In this document: one piece after another, positions 1 through 6,076 of the stretch
Layout of the letters: each line of letters begins with the position of its first letter
How positions within the stretch are numbered: position 1 is the stretch's first letter
Source: an uncultured Fastidiosipila sp.
GTDB lineage: Bacteria > Bacillota > Clostridia > Saccharofermentanales > Fastidiosipilaceae
NCBI GenBank assembly: GCA_938014865.1
Contig: CALLQJ010000025.1
Location: 1 to 10,861 of the forward strand
Reading direction: 5' to 3'
Length of the DNA stretch: 10,861 nucleotides
The notes under the pieces: generated by a model
Told to the model about the DNA's origin: nothing
The model's database searches: none
The model's input: only the letters and a program-made list of their open reading frames with translations
Made by a program: the position numbers and the translations under genes

Positions 1-1407
1 TTCCGTCCCTTTTTCTGCGGCTGAGGACGCCGCCTTTTCGCTGCTGTCGATTTTTTCATCGGATGCGGCAGCATCTTCGGTTTTTTGAGGAAGACTTGCA
101 GCTGCGGCCAAGGCCTCCGGATCGTCCGGCAGCCTCAGCTCGCCGGAAAAAAGTTCTTCCGAAGCGCCCGCGCTCTCCTCGATGATGCGGTAGCTGCCGG
201 CCTTTCTCCCGGCTGTGAGCGGAGCGCTCAGCGCGTCGGGCAGTGCGAGTTCCAGTTTAAAACGGCCGAGATCGCAGATCAGCGGCAAGGTTACACTGCG
301 GCTTTCCGGCGCTCTGATAATTTGCCGGCCGAGTGTTTCATCGATCGCCCCGTCCCGGCGAATCGGCAGAGCCGCCAGAACGGCACCTTCCGCCAGAAGC
401 GGATAATCAAAAGGGATCTCCTGCATTTTTTCCAAAATGCTCAAATGATCCAGCAATTCTTCGCCGGCCGTTTTCGCCCGGGAGCTCAGGATAAGATAGG
501 TACTGTCCCCTTCGCGGTGGAAACTGACAAAACTGTAGGCACGTTCCGTACCCGCCCCGGTTTTGCCGCCGTCGATCATGCTGATGTCCAGCTTGCGGGC
601 TTCGGCATAGTCCTCCATCACGGACGTAAAGCGCATTCCGTCGGGATAAGAGGGCGTCGCTTGGGTCCGGTAGCTGCGTTTTTCGATCACGGAGCGGAAA
701 AATTCATCCTGCAGGAGTTCTTCAAATAAAACGGCCGTATCCGCCAGCGTCGTATAAGCATCCTCGCTTTTGATGCCGACCGGATCCTGATAGCGGGTGT
801 CGTGCATGCCGAGGGCGTCGGCGCTGACATTCATGCGCTGAACAAAGGCTTCTTCAGAGGTGCCGAGCATGCGCAGCAGCTGATAACACGCATCAGCCGC
901 TCCGCTCAGGAGCATGGCATGAAAAAGATCAGAGGCCGTGAAGCTCTCCCCGGGCACAAAGCCCATCAGCCGTCCGCCCATATCGGCGGCTTTGGCAAGT
1001 GCAGCCTCTTCGATCGTCGTCGTCGATTTTACGGAAAGCTTCATTTCCCTGAAATATTCCCGGAAAACGTAATAGCTCATCAGCTGCGCAAAAGCGCCCA
1101 TATGCGCCTTGTTTTTTTCATTGCTTTTGAGGTAGTCGATCGTCCCCGCGGGCGAAAGCTGCCGGACCAGGACGTAGACGGAATCGAGGCCGATTTTGTC
1201 GTAATTAAAGCCGTCAACGGCAGGGAAGTCATAATGCGCATCGGCATCGCTCAGCAAAAGAGAACTTTCTTCGCCGAGCACTTCATTTTCCCTCTCCTCA
1301 GCCGCTGCAGGCTGAAGCGGCAGAAAAAGCCCGGCCGCAAAGGCCGCGATGATCAGGAAGAGCAAGCCTTTTCCGGCTATTGTTTTTCTGCTGCGTGAAG
1401 GGCTCAT
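1..1407 (-). CDS. D-alanyl-D-alanine carboxypeptidase homologue (PBP5/DacA family, S11), probably inactive; C-terminus off the left edge
   Basis: 469 residues are visible and the frame is still open at base 1. Residues 1-36 form a signal peptide: basic start, hydrophobic core at 14-31, likely cleavage after Ala36. The S11 transpeptidase-like domain follows (about 65-310), recognised by the PGESFTASDLFHAMLLSG stretch (153-169), the AFVQRMN and ALGMHDTRYQDPVG segments, and DGGKTG with the KTG triad at 282-284. A beta-rich PBP5 C-terminal-like domain lies at about 335-410, then an Ala/Glu/Ser-rich tail. Family members trim the terminal D-Ala of peptidoglycan stem peptides outside the membrane. 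Here the SxxK serine/lysine motif aligns with HMGA (102-105) and SxN with SGA (168-170), so enzymatic activity is doubtful. The ATG at 1407 has AAAGGA (1418-1423) 10 nt upstream. It follows the tRNA gene on the same strand with only a terminator between. Family is clear; the function as a non-catalytic protein is inference. Confidence 0.88.
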   Translation of the reverse strand, partial: MSPSRSRKTIAGKGLLFLIIAAFAAGLFLPLQPAAAEERENEVLGEESSLLLSDADAHYDFPAVDGFNYDKIGLDSVYVLVRQLSPAGTIDYLKSNEKNKAHMGAFAQLMSYYVFREYFREMKLSVKSTTTIEEAALAKAADMGGRLMGFVPGESFTASDLFHAMLLSGAADACYQLLRMLGTSEEAFVQRMNVSADALGMHDTRYQDPVGIKSEDAYTTLADTAVLFEELLQDEFFRSVIEKRSYRTQATPSYPDGMRFTSVMEDYAEARKLDISMIDGGKTGAGTERAYSFVSFHREGDSTYLILSSRAKTAGEELLDHLSILEKMQEIPFDYPLLAEGAVLAALPIRRDGAIDETLGRQIIRAPESRSVTLPLICDLGRFKLELALPDALSAPLTAGRKAGSYRIIEESAGASEELFSGELRLPDDPEALAAAASLPQKTEDAAASDEKIDSSEKAASSAAEKGTE

Positions 1408-1427
1408 AAAATGAAAATCCTTTCTTT

Positions 1428-1458
1428 AAAAAAGCCGCAAATCGTGTCTTTGCGGCTT
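1428..1458 (-). terminator. Rho-independent terminator behind tRNA-Arg
   Basis: Read on the minus strand, a perfect 10-bp stem (bases 1449-1458 pair with 1432-1441) closes a 7-nt loop and runs into six T residues (1433-1428). It starts 4 nt after the tRNA CCA end. It also sits about 5 nt before the ribosome binding site of the carboxypeptidase homologue, so it could act as an attenuator for that gene as well as ending the tRNA transcript. Confidence 0.85.
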
Positions 1459-1461
1459 CGC

Positions 1462-1538
1462 TGGCGGACACGAAACGATTCGAACGTTCGGCCTGCCGCT
1501 TAGGAGGCGGCTGCTCTATCCTGCTGAGCTACGTGTCC
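1462..1538 (-). tRNA. tRNA-Arg (anticodon CCU)
   Basis: On the minus strand the 77-nt sequence folds as a complete cloverleaf. The 7-bp acceptor stem is GGACACG/CGTGTCC, followed by a G discriminator and an encoded CCA. The D-stem is GCTC/GAGC. The anticodon stem GCCGC/GCGGC holds the loop CTCCTAA (1500-1506), giving anticodon CCU, which reads AGG. The T-loop is TTCGAAT on a 5-bp stem whose outer pair is a G-U wobble. The anticodon assigns arginine directly. A strong promoter lies just upstream and a terminator just downstream. Confidence 0.97.
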
Positions 1539-1551
1539 GTAAAGCCATTTT

Positions 1552-1580
1552 ATTCTAAAAATCGAGACGCTAAATGTCAA
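1552..1580 (-). promoter_or_regulatory. Near-consensus sigma-A promoter for tRNA-Arg
   Basis: On the minus strand, TTGACA (1580-1575), a 17-nt spacer and TAGAAT (1557-1552) match the vegetative promoter at 11 of 12 bases. The expected start near 1545 lies a few bases before the tRNA 5' end at 1538. It is the only good minus-strand promoter seen upstream of the carboxypeptidase homologue as well. Confidence 0.85.
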
Positions 1581-1645
1581 ATTGCCGTGTGCTGCGGATC
1601 TTTCAATTAGCCTGTACTGATGATCGGACGCCGGGCGTTTTGTAT

Positions 1646-1653
1646 GCTATCAT
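1646..1653 (+). promoter_or_regulatory. Possible -10 region for the lipoprotein gene
   Basis: TATCAT at 1648-1653 is preceded within TATGCTATCAT by a T at 1645 and GC at 1646-1647, so it is only a partial extended -10 element, and no convincing -35 lies 16-18 nt upstream. If used, transcription would begin near 1660, inside the 5' arm of the hairpin at 1656-1689. The call rests on position and A/T content and is weak. Confidence 0.3.
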
Positions 1654-1655
1654 AA

Positions 1656-1689
1656 GCAGCGTTTAGAACAAAGAAAATCTGAACGCTGC
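1656..1689 (+). promoter_or_regulatory. 12-bp inverted repeat / leader hairpin upstream of the lipoprotein gene
   Basis: GCAGCGTTTAGA (1656-1667) pairs with TCTGAACGCTGC (1678-1689), giving 12 pairs including one G-U, around a 10-nt A-rich loop. No T-run follows on either strand, so it is not a simple terminator. It could be a 5' mRNA stem-loop or a regulator's operator. The two fit different evidence: an operator would be conserved as DNA half-sites, a stem-loop would show compensatory base changes. Confidence 0.6.
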
Positions 1690-1690
1690 A

Positions 1691-1728
1691 TGAAGATGCA
1701 TTTATATTATGAAGATGCACTTATATAA
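1691..1728 (+). repeat. 19-bp tandem direct repeat in the lipoprotein leader
   Basis: TGAAGATGCATTTATATTA (1691-1709) is followed directly by TGAAGATGCACTTATATAA (1710-1728), 17 of 19 positions identical. The second copy ends inside the AAGGAG ribosome binding site (1727-1732). Together with the ATG at 1690 the repeat encodes a potential 12-codon leader ORF that stops at 1726-1728. Confidence 0.9.
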
Positions 1729-1732
1729 GGAG
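1727..1732 (+). promoter_or_regulatory. Ribosome binding site that sets the lipoprotein start
   Basis: AAGGAG lies 9 nt before the ATG at 1742. An in-frame ATG at 1709 would place this site inside the coding sequence and would put eleven polar residues in front of the lipoprotein signal, so 1742 is the better start. Confidence 0.88.
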
Positions 1733-1741
1733 TATATAAAT

Positions 1742-2317
1742 ATGAAAAAATTAACGGCAAGCGTATTAGCTTTGGCTCTGAGCCTCTCCCTGGCGGCCTG
1801 CGGCGGAAAGGATAAGCCGGAGGAAAGTTCAAAGGCGACGGAAAGTTCTATTGCAGAGAGCAGCGCAGCGGAAAGCGAAGAAAAAACCGCAGCGCCCGAA
1901 ACAACAGAAGAAAGCGAGAAAGAAACAGAAAAAGCGACGGAAGCTGTGCAAGAAGCAACGGAAACTGCACAAAAAACAGAGCAGGAAACGTCCGAAAACG
2001 AGCCCACAGAAGAAGAAATCACGGACTACGGTGAGCTCACCCGGGCATCCGATAATATTGTCAAAATCATGTACAAGAAAGAAAACGGCAAGATGACCCT
2101 CCGCATCTTAGACCACCTGAAAGGTACGGTGCCTGCGGAGGAGCTGGAAGACTTTGCCGAAAGCATGACGATGAACCGCGCCTACCTGCTCTTCACCAAG
2201 GAAGAAGACGGCAAGCAGGTCTTCACGGGAAGCGAAGAGATGTCCTTCGTGCTTCTCGAAGGCGATCAGTCCGAGATGTTCTCTGCCGTAAATAAAGAAC
2301 TCCACGGTAATCACTGA
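1742..2317 (+). CDS. Small secreted lipoprotein with Glu/Ser/Thr-rich linker, function unknown
   Basis: The 191-residue product has a classical lipoprotein signal: MKK start, hydrophobic stretch to residue 19, lipobox LAAC with the lipidated cysteine at residue 20. Residues 21 to about 96 are a low-complexity linker built almost only of Glu, Thr, Ser, Ala and Lys, expected to be disordered and to hold the next domain away from the membrane. Residues about 97-191 look like a compact beta-rich domain (NIVKIMYKKENGKMTLRIL, then a HLKG turn, then AYLLFTKEEDG). The alternation of strands and the LKG and YLLF signatures recall small domains in other Bacillota lipoproteins, but I cannot name a family. 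It is the only clear plus-strand gene, is divergent from tRNA-Arg, converges with the thrC operon and ends at a terminator. The linker is purine-rich, unlike neighbouring genes. Lipoprotein identity is secure; the role is not. Confidence 0.85.
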   Translation: MKKLTASVLALALSLSLAACGGKDKPEESSKATESSIAESSAAESEEKTAAPETTEESEKETEKATEAVQEATETAQKTEQETSENEPTEEEITDYGELTRASDNIVKIMYKKENGKMTLRILDHLKGTVPAEELEDFAESMTMNRAYLLFTKEEDGKQVFTGSEEMSFVLLEGDQSEMFSAVNKELHGNH

Positions 2318-2360
2318 GGATAAACTGTCCGGAGGCGTCACGCCTCAGGACTGCAAAAAC

Positions 2361-2391
2361 AAGCCGCCTCCCTTGCGGGGGGCGGTTTTTT
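2361..2391. terminator. Bidirectional terminator between convergent genes
   Basis: A 12-pair stem (2361-2372 with 2377-2388, two G-U pairs) closes a TTGC loop and ends in a T-run at 2386-2391 on the plus strand, ending the lipoprotein transcript. Read on the minus strand the same stem is followed by CTTGTTTTT, so it probably also ends the operon coming from the right. A smaller 6-bp hairpin at 2332-2346 precedes it. Confidence 0.88.
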
Positions 2392-2413
2392 AATGCTTCC
2401 ATTTATAAGATTT

Positions 2414-2896
2414 TCAGCGCAGCGGCCCGGGCCGGGTTTTGTCTTCCAGAAGCTCCGCCGCTTTTCCCAGAAGCGGGAAAGCGAGCCAGCGGTAAGGATA
2501 GGCAAAAAATGCCTCGAGCGCCAGGAAAGGCATGGCCAAAAAGCGCAGCACATCGGCAATCTCTTCCAGCTTGGCCTTTTTCCCCGCCGCTTCAAATACG
2601 GCCGTCATATTCTGACTGCGGGCGGCAATGAGCTGCACGATATCGCCCGATACCCGCAAAAGCAGACAGATCAGGCCGATGATCAAGAGGAAAAGACCGG
2701 TCTGTGCCGCATGCAGCCGGAGGTAGACGGAATCTTTTTCCCGGAACATAAAGACAAAGGCCAGGACCCAGGCAAAGGGATAGACCCAGGGCAGAAGCAG
2801 CCAGATGAGCAAAAGAAAGTACATAATGACGCAGGGGTACTTGGCCGCGATATAGCCTTGATTGGACTTATGCCGGGCAAATTTTCGGATACGCAA
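2414..2896 (-). CDS. Small integral membrane protein, Tic20/DUF4870-like (tentative)
   Basis: From the TTG at 2896 the product is 160 residues. A basic N-terminus is followed by a hydrophobic segment at about 22-46, a short polar turn, the segment YLRLHAAQTGLFLLI leading into a second membrane span (about 59-76), an amphipathic stretch, and a third hydrophobic region near 120-145. The charged turn, then a histidine and glutamine before a span, resembles the Tic20/DUF4870 pattern, hence the tentative call. Start choice: TTG at 2896 has GAGGG (2905-2909) 8 nt upstream and lies 5 nt past the thrC stop, which suggests translational coupling. The ATG at 2824 would remove 24 residues and has no ribosome binding site. 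The open frame extends further upstream, but that Arg/Lys-rich part overlaps the thrC tail and is not credible as protein. It is last in the operon, before the bidirectional terminator. Confidence 0.65.
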   Translation of the reverse strand: MRIRKFARHKSNQGYIAAKYPCVIMYFLLLIWLLLPWVYPFAWVLAFVFMFREKDSVYLRLHAAQTGLFLLIIGLICLLLRVSGDIVQLIAARSQNMTAVFEAAGKKAKLEEIADVLRFLAMPFLALEAFFAYPYRWLAFPLLGKAAELLEDKTRPGPLR

Positions 2897-2900
2897 AGGC

Positions 2901-4586
2901 TCAGCCCTCGCTTTCCTCTGCGCCGGAACCTTCCGCCGTTTCTTGAGATTCTTCGGCTCCCGCTTCCGCCGTCTCTTCGGCTGCGCCGTTCTCCTCGGCG
3001 TCCGGAACTTGCCGAGCCTCCCTTGCCGAATCCGACGCTCCTTCTGTCTTAGCCGGCGCTTCTTCCGCCGAATGCGTTTCGGATGAGAGTGCCTTAATGA
3101 CGGCATCTCTCATCTCGTCTTTTTTGATGACCGTATCATGGCGGATCGGCAGGTCAAAGAGCTCGGCCAGGCCCTGCGGAATTTCCAGATCAGATTCTTC
3201 GCTGATGGCTTCGAGCATTTCCTTGTCGTCCGCATTCTTGTACGCTTTTTTCCCGAAGAGCGCCCGGCAGACGGAATCGGGGAATTTGAAAGGACTCGCG
3301 GTCGCCACATAGACGGTCTTGCGGCGGTCCTTCTTTTTCTGCCCCGAATTCAAAAGCCGTTCTGCGGCAAAGCCGACCGCCGTATGCGTATCGACCACAT
3401 GATCAAATTCGTTGTAGACATCGGTGATGGTCCGGATGACCAGATGCTCTTCGGCATAAGCCGCTTTAAAACTCTTTTTAATTTCGGAAAGCGTCTTATT
3501 ATCCACTTTGTATTCGCCGTTTTCATTCAAAGCCTGCATCCAGCTTTTGACCTTTTCGGCATCGTGATCCGTCAGCTCAAAGAGCAGACGTTCCATATTG
3601 CTCGACACCAGGATATCCATTGAAGGGGTGTTGGTTTTATAAAATTTGCGCTTGCGGTCGTATTTTCCCCGGCGGAGAAAATCGGTGAGCACGTGGTTTC
3701 TGTTCGATGCACAGTAAAGCGTCCCCGCCGGAGCGCCCATCTGCATGCTGTACCAGGCCGCCAGGATATTGCCGAAATTACCGCTCGGGACCACAATATC
3801 GTAGCGTTCATCCTCTTCCAGGAGCTCGCGTTTCAGAAACTCCGCATAGACCGAGCAGTAATAGACAATCTGCGGCAGGAGCCTGCCCCAGTTGATGGAA
3901 TTCGCCGAGCTCAGCTTGATCTGATCCTCCGCCAGCTCGGCCTGAAGTGCCTCGTCGGCAAAGAGCTTTTTCACCTCGCTTTGAGCATCATCAAAACTGC
4001 CGTCCACGGCAAAAACATGACAATTTTCCCCGCGCTGGGTCTGCATCTGCAGCTTCTGCATGTCACTGACGCCGTCGGTCGGATAAAAAACAATCACCGA
4101 TGTACGCGGCATATCCCGAAACCCTTCCAGGGCCGCCTTCCCGGTATCCCCCGACGTCGCCGTCAGAATGCAGTAATCTTCCTCTGTGCCCGTCTCTTCC
4201 ATAGAAAGGCGCATCAGATGCGGCAGCAGCTGCAGCGCTAAGTCCTTAAAAGCCGAGGTCGGCCCGTGCCAGAGTTCCAGCATAAAGTCGCGGTCGGAAT
4301 AAGGATTGAGCTGCACCAAAGGCGCCGGCTCGGGGTCAAAGCGCAGCTCACTGTACGCTTCCTGCACCGCTTCCCGCAGATCTTCCGCGGAAAAGTCCGT
4401 AAATAAAGATAATATAAAGACTGCCCGCTCCGCGTAATCCATCTGCTTCAGGCGCTCCCAGTCCCGGGCCTTCAGCTGCGGGATGCTTTCGGGGACAAAT
4501 AAGCCGCCGTCGGGGGCGATGCCCTGCAAAATAGCTTCGGCTGCCGTAAATTTTTCCTCATAGCCTCTCGTACTGATATATTGCAT
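2901..4586 (-). CDS. thrC: Threonine synthase with acidic C-terminal tail
   Basis: Converts O-phospho-L-homoserine to L-threonine and phosphate in the cytoplasm, the last step of threonine synthesis, using pyridoxal phosphate. The N-terminal MQYISTRGYEEKFTAAEAIL is typical of the family. HGPTSAFKDLAL holds the Lys114 that should form the Schiff base, ATSGDTGKAAL (143-153) and SANSINWGRLLPQ (227-239) follow, and PSGNFGN (267-273) is the cofactor phosphate-binding loop. The enzyme core seems complete by residue 500. Residues 501-561 add a tail almost wholly of Glu, Ala, Ser, Gly and Thr, which I do not know from other threonine synthases. The ATG at 4586 has AGAGGA (4594-4599) 7 nt upstream. 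It follows folC after 83 nt with no clear promoter between them, so it is probably co-transcribed. No attenuator or T-box fits into that gap. Confidence 0.96.
   Translation of the reverse strand: MQYISTRGYEEKFTAAEAILQGIAPDGGLFVPESIPQLKARDWERLKQMDYAERAVFILSLFTDFSAEDLREAVQEAYSELRFDPEPAPLVQLNPYSDRDFMLELWHGPTSAFKDLALQLLPHLMRLSMEETGTEEDYCILTATSGDTGKAALEGFRDMPRTSVIVFYPTDGVSDMQKLQMQTQRGENCHVFAVDGSFDDAQSEVKKLFADEALQAELAEDQIKLSSANSINWGRLLPQIVYYCSVYAEFLKRELLEEDERYDIVVPSGNFGNILAAWYSMQMGAPAGTLYCASNRNHVLTDFLRRGKYDRKRKFYKTNTPSMDILVSSNMERLLFELTDHDAEKVKSWMQALNENGEYKVDNKTLSEIKKSFKAAYAEEHLVIRTITDVYNEFDHVVDTHTAVGFAAERLLNSGQKKKDRRKTVYVATASPFKFPDSVCRALFGKKAYKNADDKEMLEAISEESDLEIPQGLAELFDLPIRHDTVIKKDEMRDAVIKALSSETHSAEEAPAKTEGASDSAREARQVPDAEENGAAEETAEAGAEESQETAEGSGAEESEG
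2905..2909 (-). promoter_or_regulatory. Ribosome binding site supporting a TTG start at 2896
   Basis: On the minus strand GAGGG lies at the very end of thrC, overlapping its last codons, with 8 nt to the TTG. No comparable site precedes the in-frame ATG at 2824. This decides the start by position, not by experiment. Confidence 0.5.
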
Positions 4587-4669
4587 CTCAAATTCCTCTT
4601 TTCGTTCTTCTCTGCCTCGGATCGTCTTTTTCCGTGCGTTTCCTTGTTCTCTTGTTCTGCAGCGCCGGT

Positions 4670-6076
4670 CTAAGCTTTTCTGCCTAAAATCTCATACAGG
4701 GCCTCGCGAAACTCGCCGGCCTGGTAAAAGGTCCCCCAGGCGACTAAGACGGCACCCGTTTCGCGGCAGTACGCCAAGGCTTTCTCTGCCGCTTCTTTCA
4801 CCGTGCCGGCCGCATAAACGGCGGGCCTTTCTTCGGGCGGCATCCTCGACGCCACCTTTTCGGCCTTTTCCGCCAGCTCACGCGGCCGCGACGCCCGCGC
4901 AATTCCCTGCGGCGCCGTACAGTAAATACGCTCCAAAAAACCTCCGGCAAAAACCTGCCGGAACATGCCGTCCTGATCTTTATCTTTCATGATCGAGCAG
5001 ACATGGACCTCAGGACGTCCCTCCGGGAACAGCCCCTGCAGGCTCAGGCGCAGGGCTTTGGCCCCCTGGGGATTATGCCCGCCGTCGATCAGCACCACCG
5101 GATCGTCGCTGAGCTTTTCTAAACGGGCGGGCCAGTAGCATAAAGCCAGCCCCTCCTTGATCTCCTCTTCGCTGATGGCGGGGTAAAGGGCGCGGCAGGC
5201 CTTGATGGCCAGATCCGCATTATCCGCCTCAAAACCCGGCAGAAGCTTCGTCTTGTAGATTTCACTCGGCTTGGACTTCAGGCGGAAGGTCTGCCCGTCC
5301 AGAGAATGGCTTAAAATTTCAATTTCATCGTGCCGGTGGAAGCTGATTTCGATGCCGAGGGCGTCCGCTTTTTCTTTGAATAAACGCTCCACCTTCGCTG
5401 CTTCCTGCTTGTCGCTGATGGCCAGATACTGGTCATAGACCAGAAGGTGCTCGGTGCCCTTTTTCAAAATGCCCGCCTTCTCGCCGGCAATTTCCGTATA
5501 GGTATTGCCCAGACGGCTGGTGTGATCGAGCCCGATGGCGGTAATCACGGCCACTTTCGGCGCCGGAATCACATTGGTTGAATCCAGCCGGCCGCCCAGG
5601 CCCGTCTCCAGAACCCAGACGTCGCAGTCTTGTTCTCTGAAATGCAGAAACGCCATCAGGGTCAGCATTTCAAAGTGCGTCGGATGGGACGGTCCTGTCA
5701 TATGATGTTTTTCGACCTGCCGGCGGATTTCGCTTAAGGTCGAGGCGATGGCCTCTTCGGATATCTGCCCGTCTCTCGGATCTGTCTTCCACTTGCCTTC
5801 GGGATCGCGGCCGTCCAAAACCCTTATGCGCTCACCGAAATCGTAGACATAAGGCGAGCAGTAAAGACCGACCCTAAGTCCCGCGGCCGCGAGCATATAC
5901 GCACTGTAGGCACTCACCGAACCCTTGCCGTTAGTGCCCGCGATATGCATGCAAAGCCGACCTTTTTCGGGAGAACCGAGATAGCCCAGAAGCTCTTGCA
6001 TGCGTTCCAGCCCCAGACGCGATCCGAATCGCTCTGTTCCTTCGAGATAGTGCATCGCTTCCTGATAGTTCATCAT
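4670..6076 (-). CDS. folC: Bifunctional dihydrofolate synthase / folylpolyglutamate synthase
   Basis: Adds L-glutamate to dihydropteroate and then further glutamates to reduced folates, using ATP, in the cytoplasm. The 468 residues fit the Mur-ligase-like family. The ATP P-loop is HIAGTNGKGSVS (GTNGKGS at 47-53), HFEMLTLMAF starts at 134, LETGLGGRLDSTNVI at 156-170 and IGLDHTSRLG at 181-190, EIAGEKAGI at 195-203 carries the lysine expected to be carbamylated, and WPARLE (315-320) and DGGHNPQGAK (331-340) mark the C-terminal glutamate-ligase domain. All key motifs are present. The start is ATG at 6076, overlapping the TGA of the GtrA-like gene by 4 nt (ATGA), with AGGAAGGG at 6088-6095; a second ATG follows at 6073. 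The overlap implies translational coupling. The gene ends with TAG at 4670. Confidence 0.97.
   Translation of the reverse strand: MMNYQEAMHYLEGTERFGSRLGLERMQELLGYLGSPEKGRLCMHIAGTNGKGSVSAYSAYMLAAAGLRVGLYCSPYVYDFGERIRVLDGRDPEGKWKTDPRDGQISEEAIASTLSEIRRQVEKHHMTGPSHPTHFEMLTLMAFLHFREQDCDVWVLETGLGGRLDSTNVIPAPKVAVITAIGLDHTSRLGNTYTEIAGEKAGILKKGTEHLLVYDQYLAISDKQEAAKVERLFKEKADALGIEISFHRHDEIEILSHSLDGQTFRLKSKPSEIYKTKLLPGFEADNADLAIKACRALYPAISEEEIKEGLALCYWPARLEKLSDDPVVLIDGGHNPQGAKALRLSLQGLFPEGRPEVHVCSIMKDKDQDGMFRQVFAGGFLERIYCTAPQGIARASRPRELAEKAEKVASRMPPEERPAVYAAGTVKEAAEKALAYCRETGAVLVAWGTFYQAGEFREALYEILGRKA

Noticed and set aside
85..1398. Two long plus-strand open frames (85-729 and 802-1398)
   Set aside because: They lie antisense to the carboxypeptidase homologue, whose minus frame shows signal peptide and family motifs; their proteins are Arg/Phe/Gly-rich without recognisable features.
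1656..1689. The leader hairpin as a terminator
   Set aside because: No T-run follows it on either strand.
1702..2022. Ser/Val-rich minus-strand frame opposite the lipoprotein
   Set aside because: It is the antisense of the Glu/Ser/Thr stalk, with composition explained by that; there is no ribosome binding site signal.
2897..3106. Arg/Lys-rich N-terminal extension of the small membrane protein, in frame back to 3106
   Set aside because: It overlaps the thrC acidic tail in another frame; the Glu/Ala-rich codons read out of frame give Arg/Lys. A well-spaced TTG start exists at 2896.
4587..4669. Possible T-box or attenuator before thrC
   Set aside because: The gap is only 83 nt, purine-rich on the coding strand, with no stable hairpin, T-run or -10 element.
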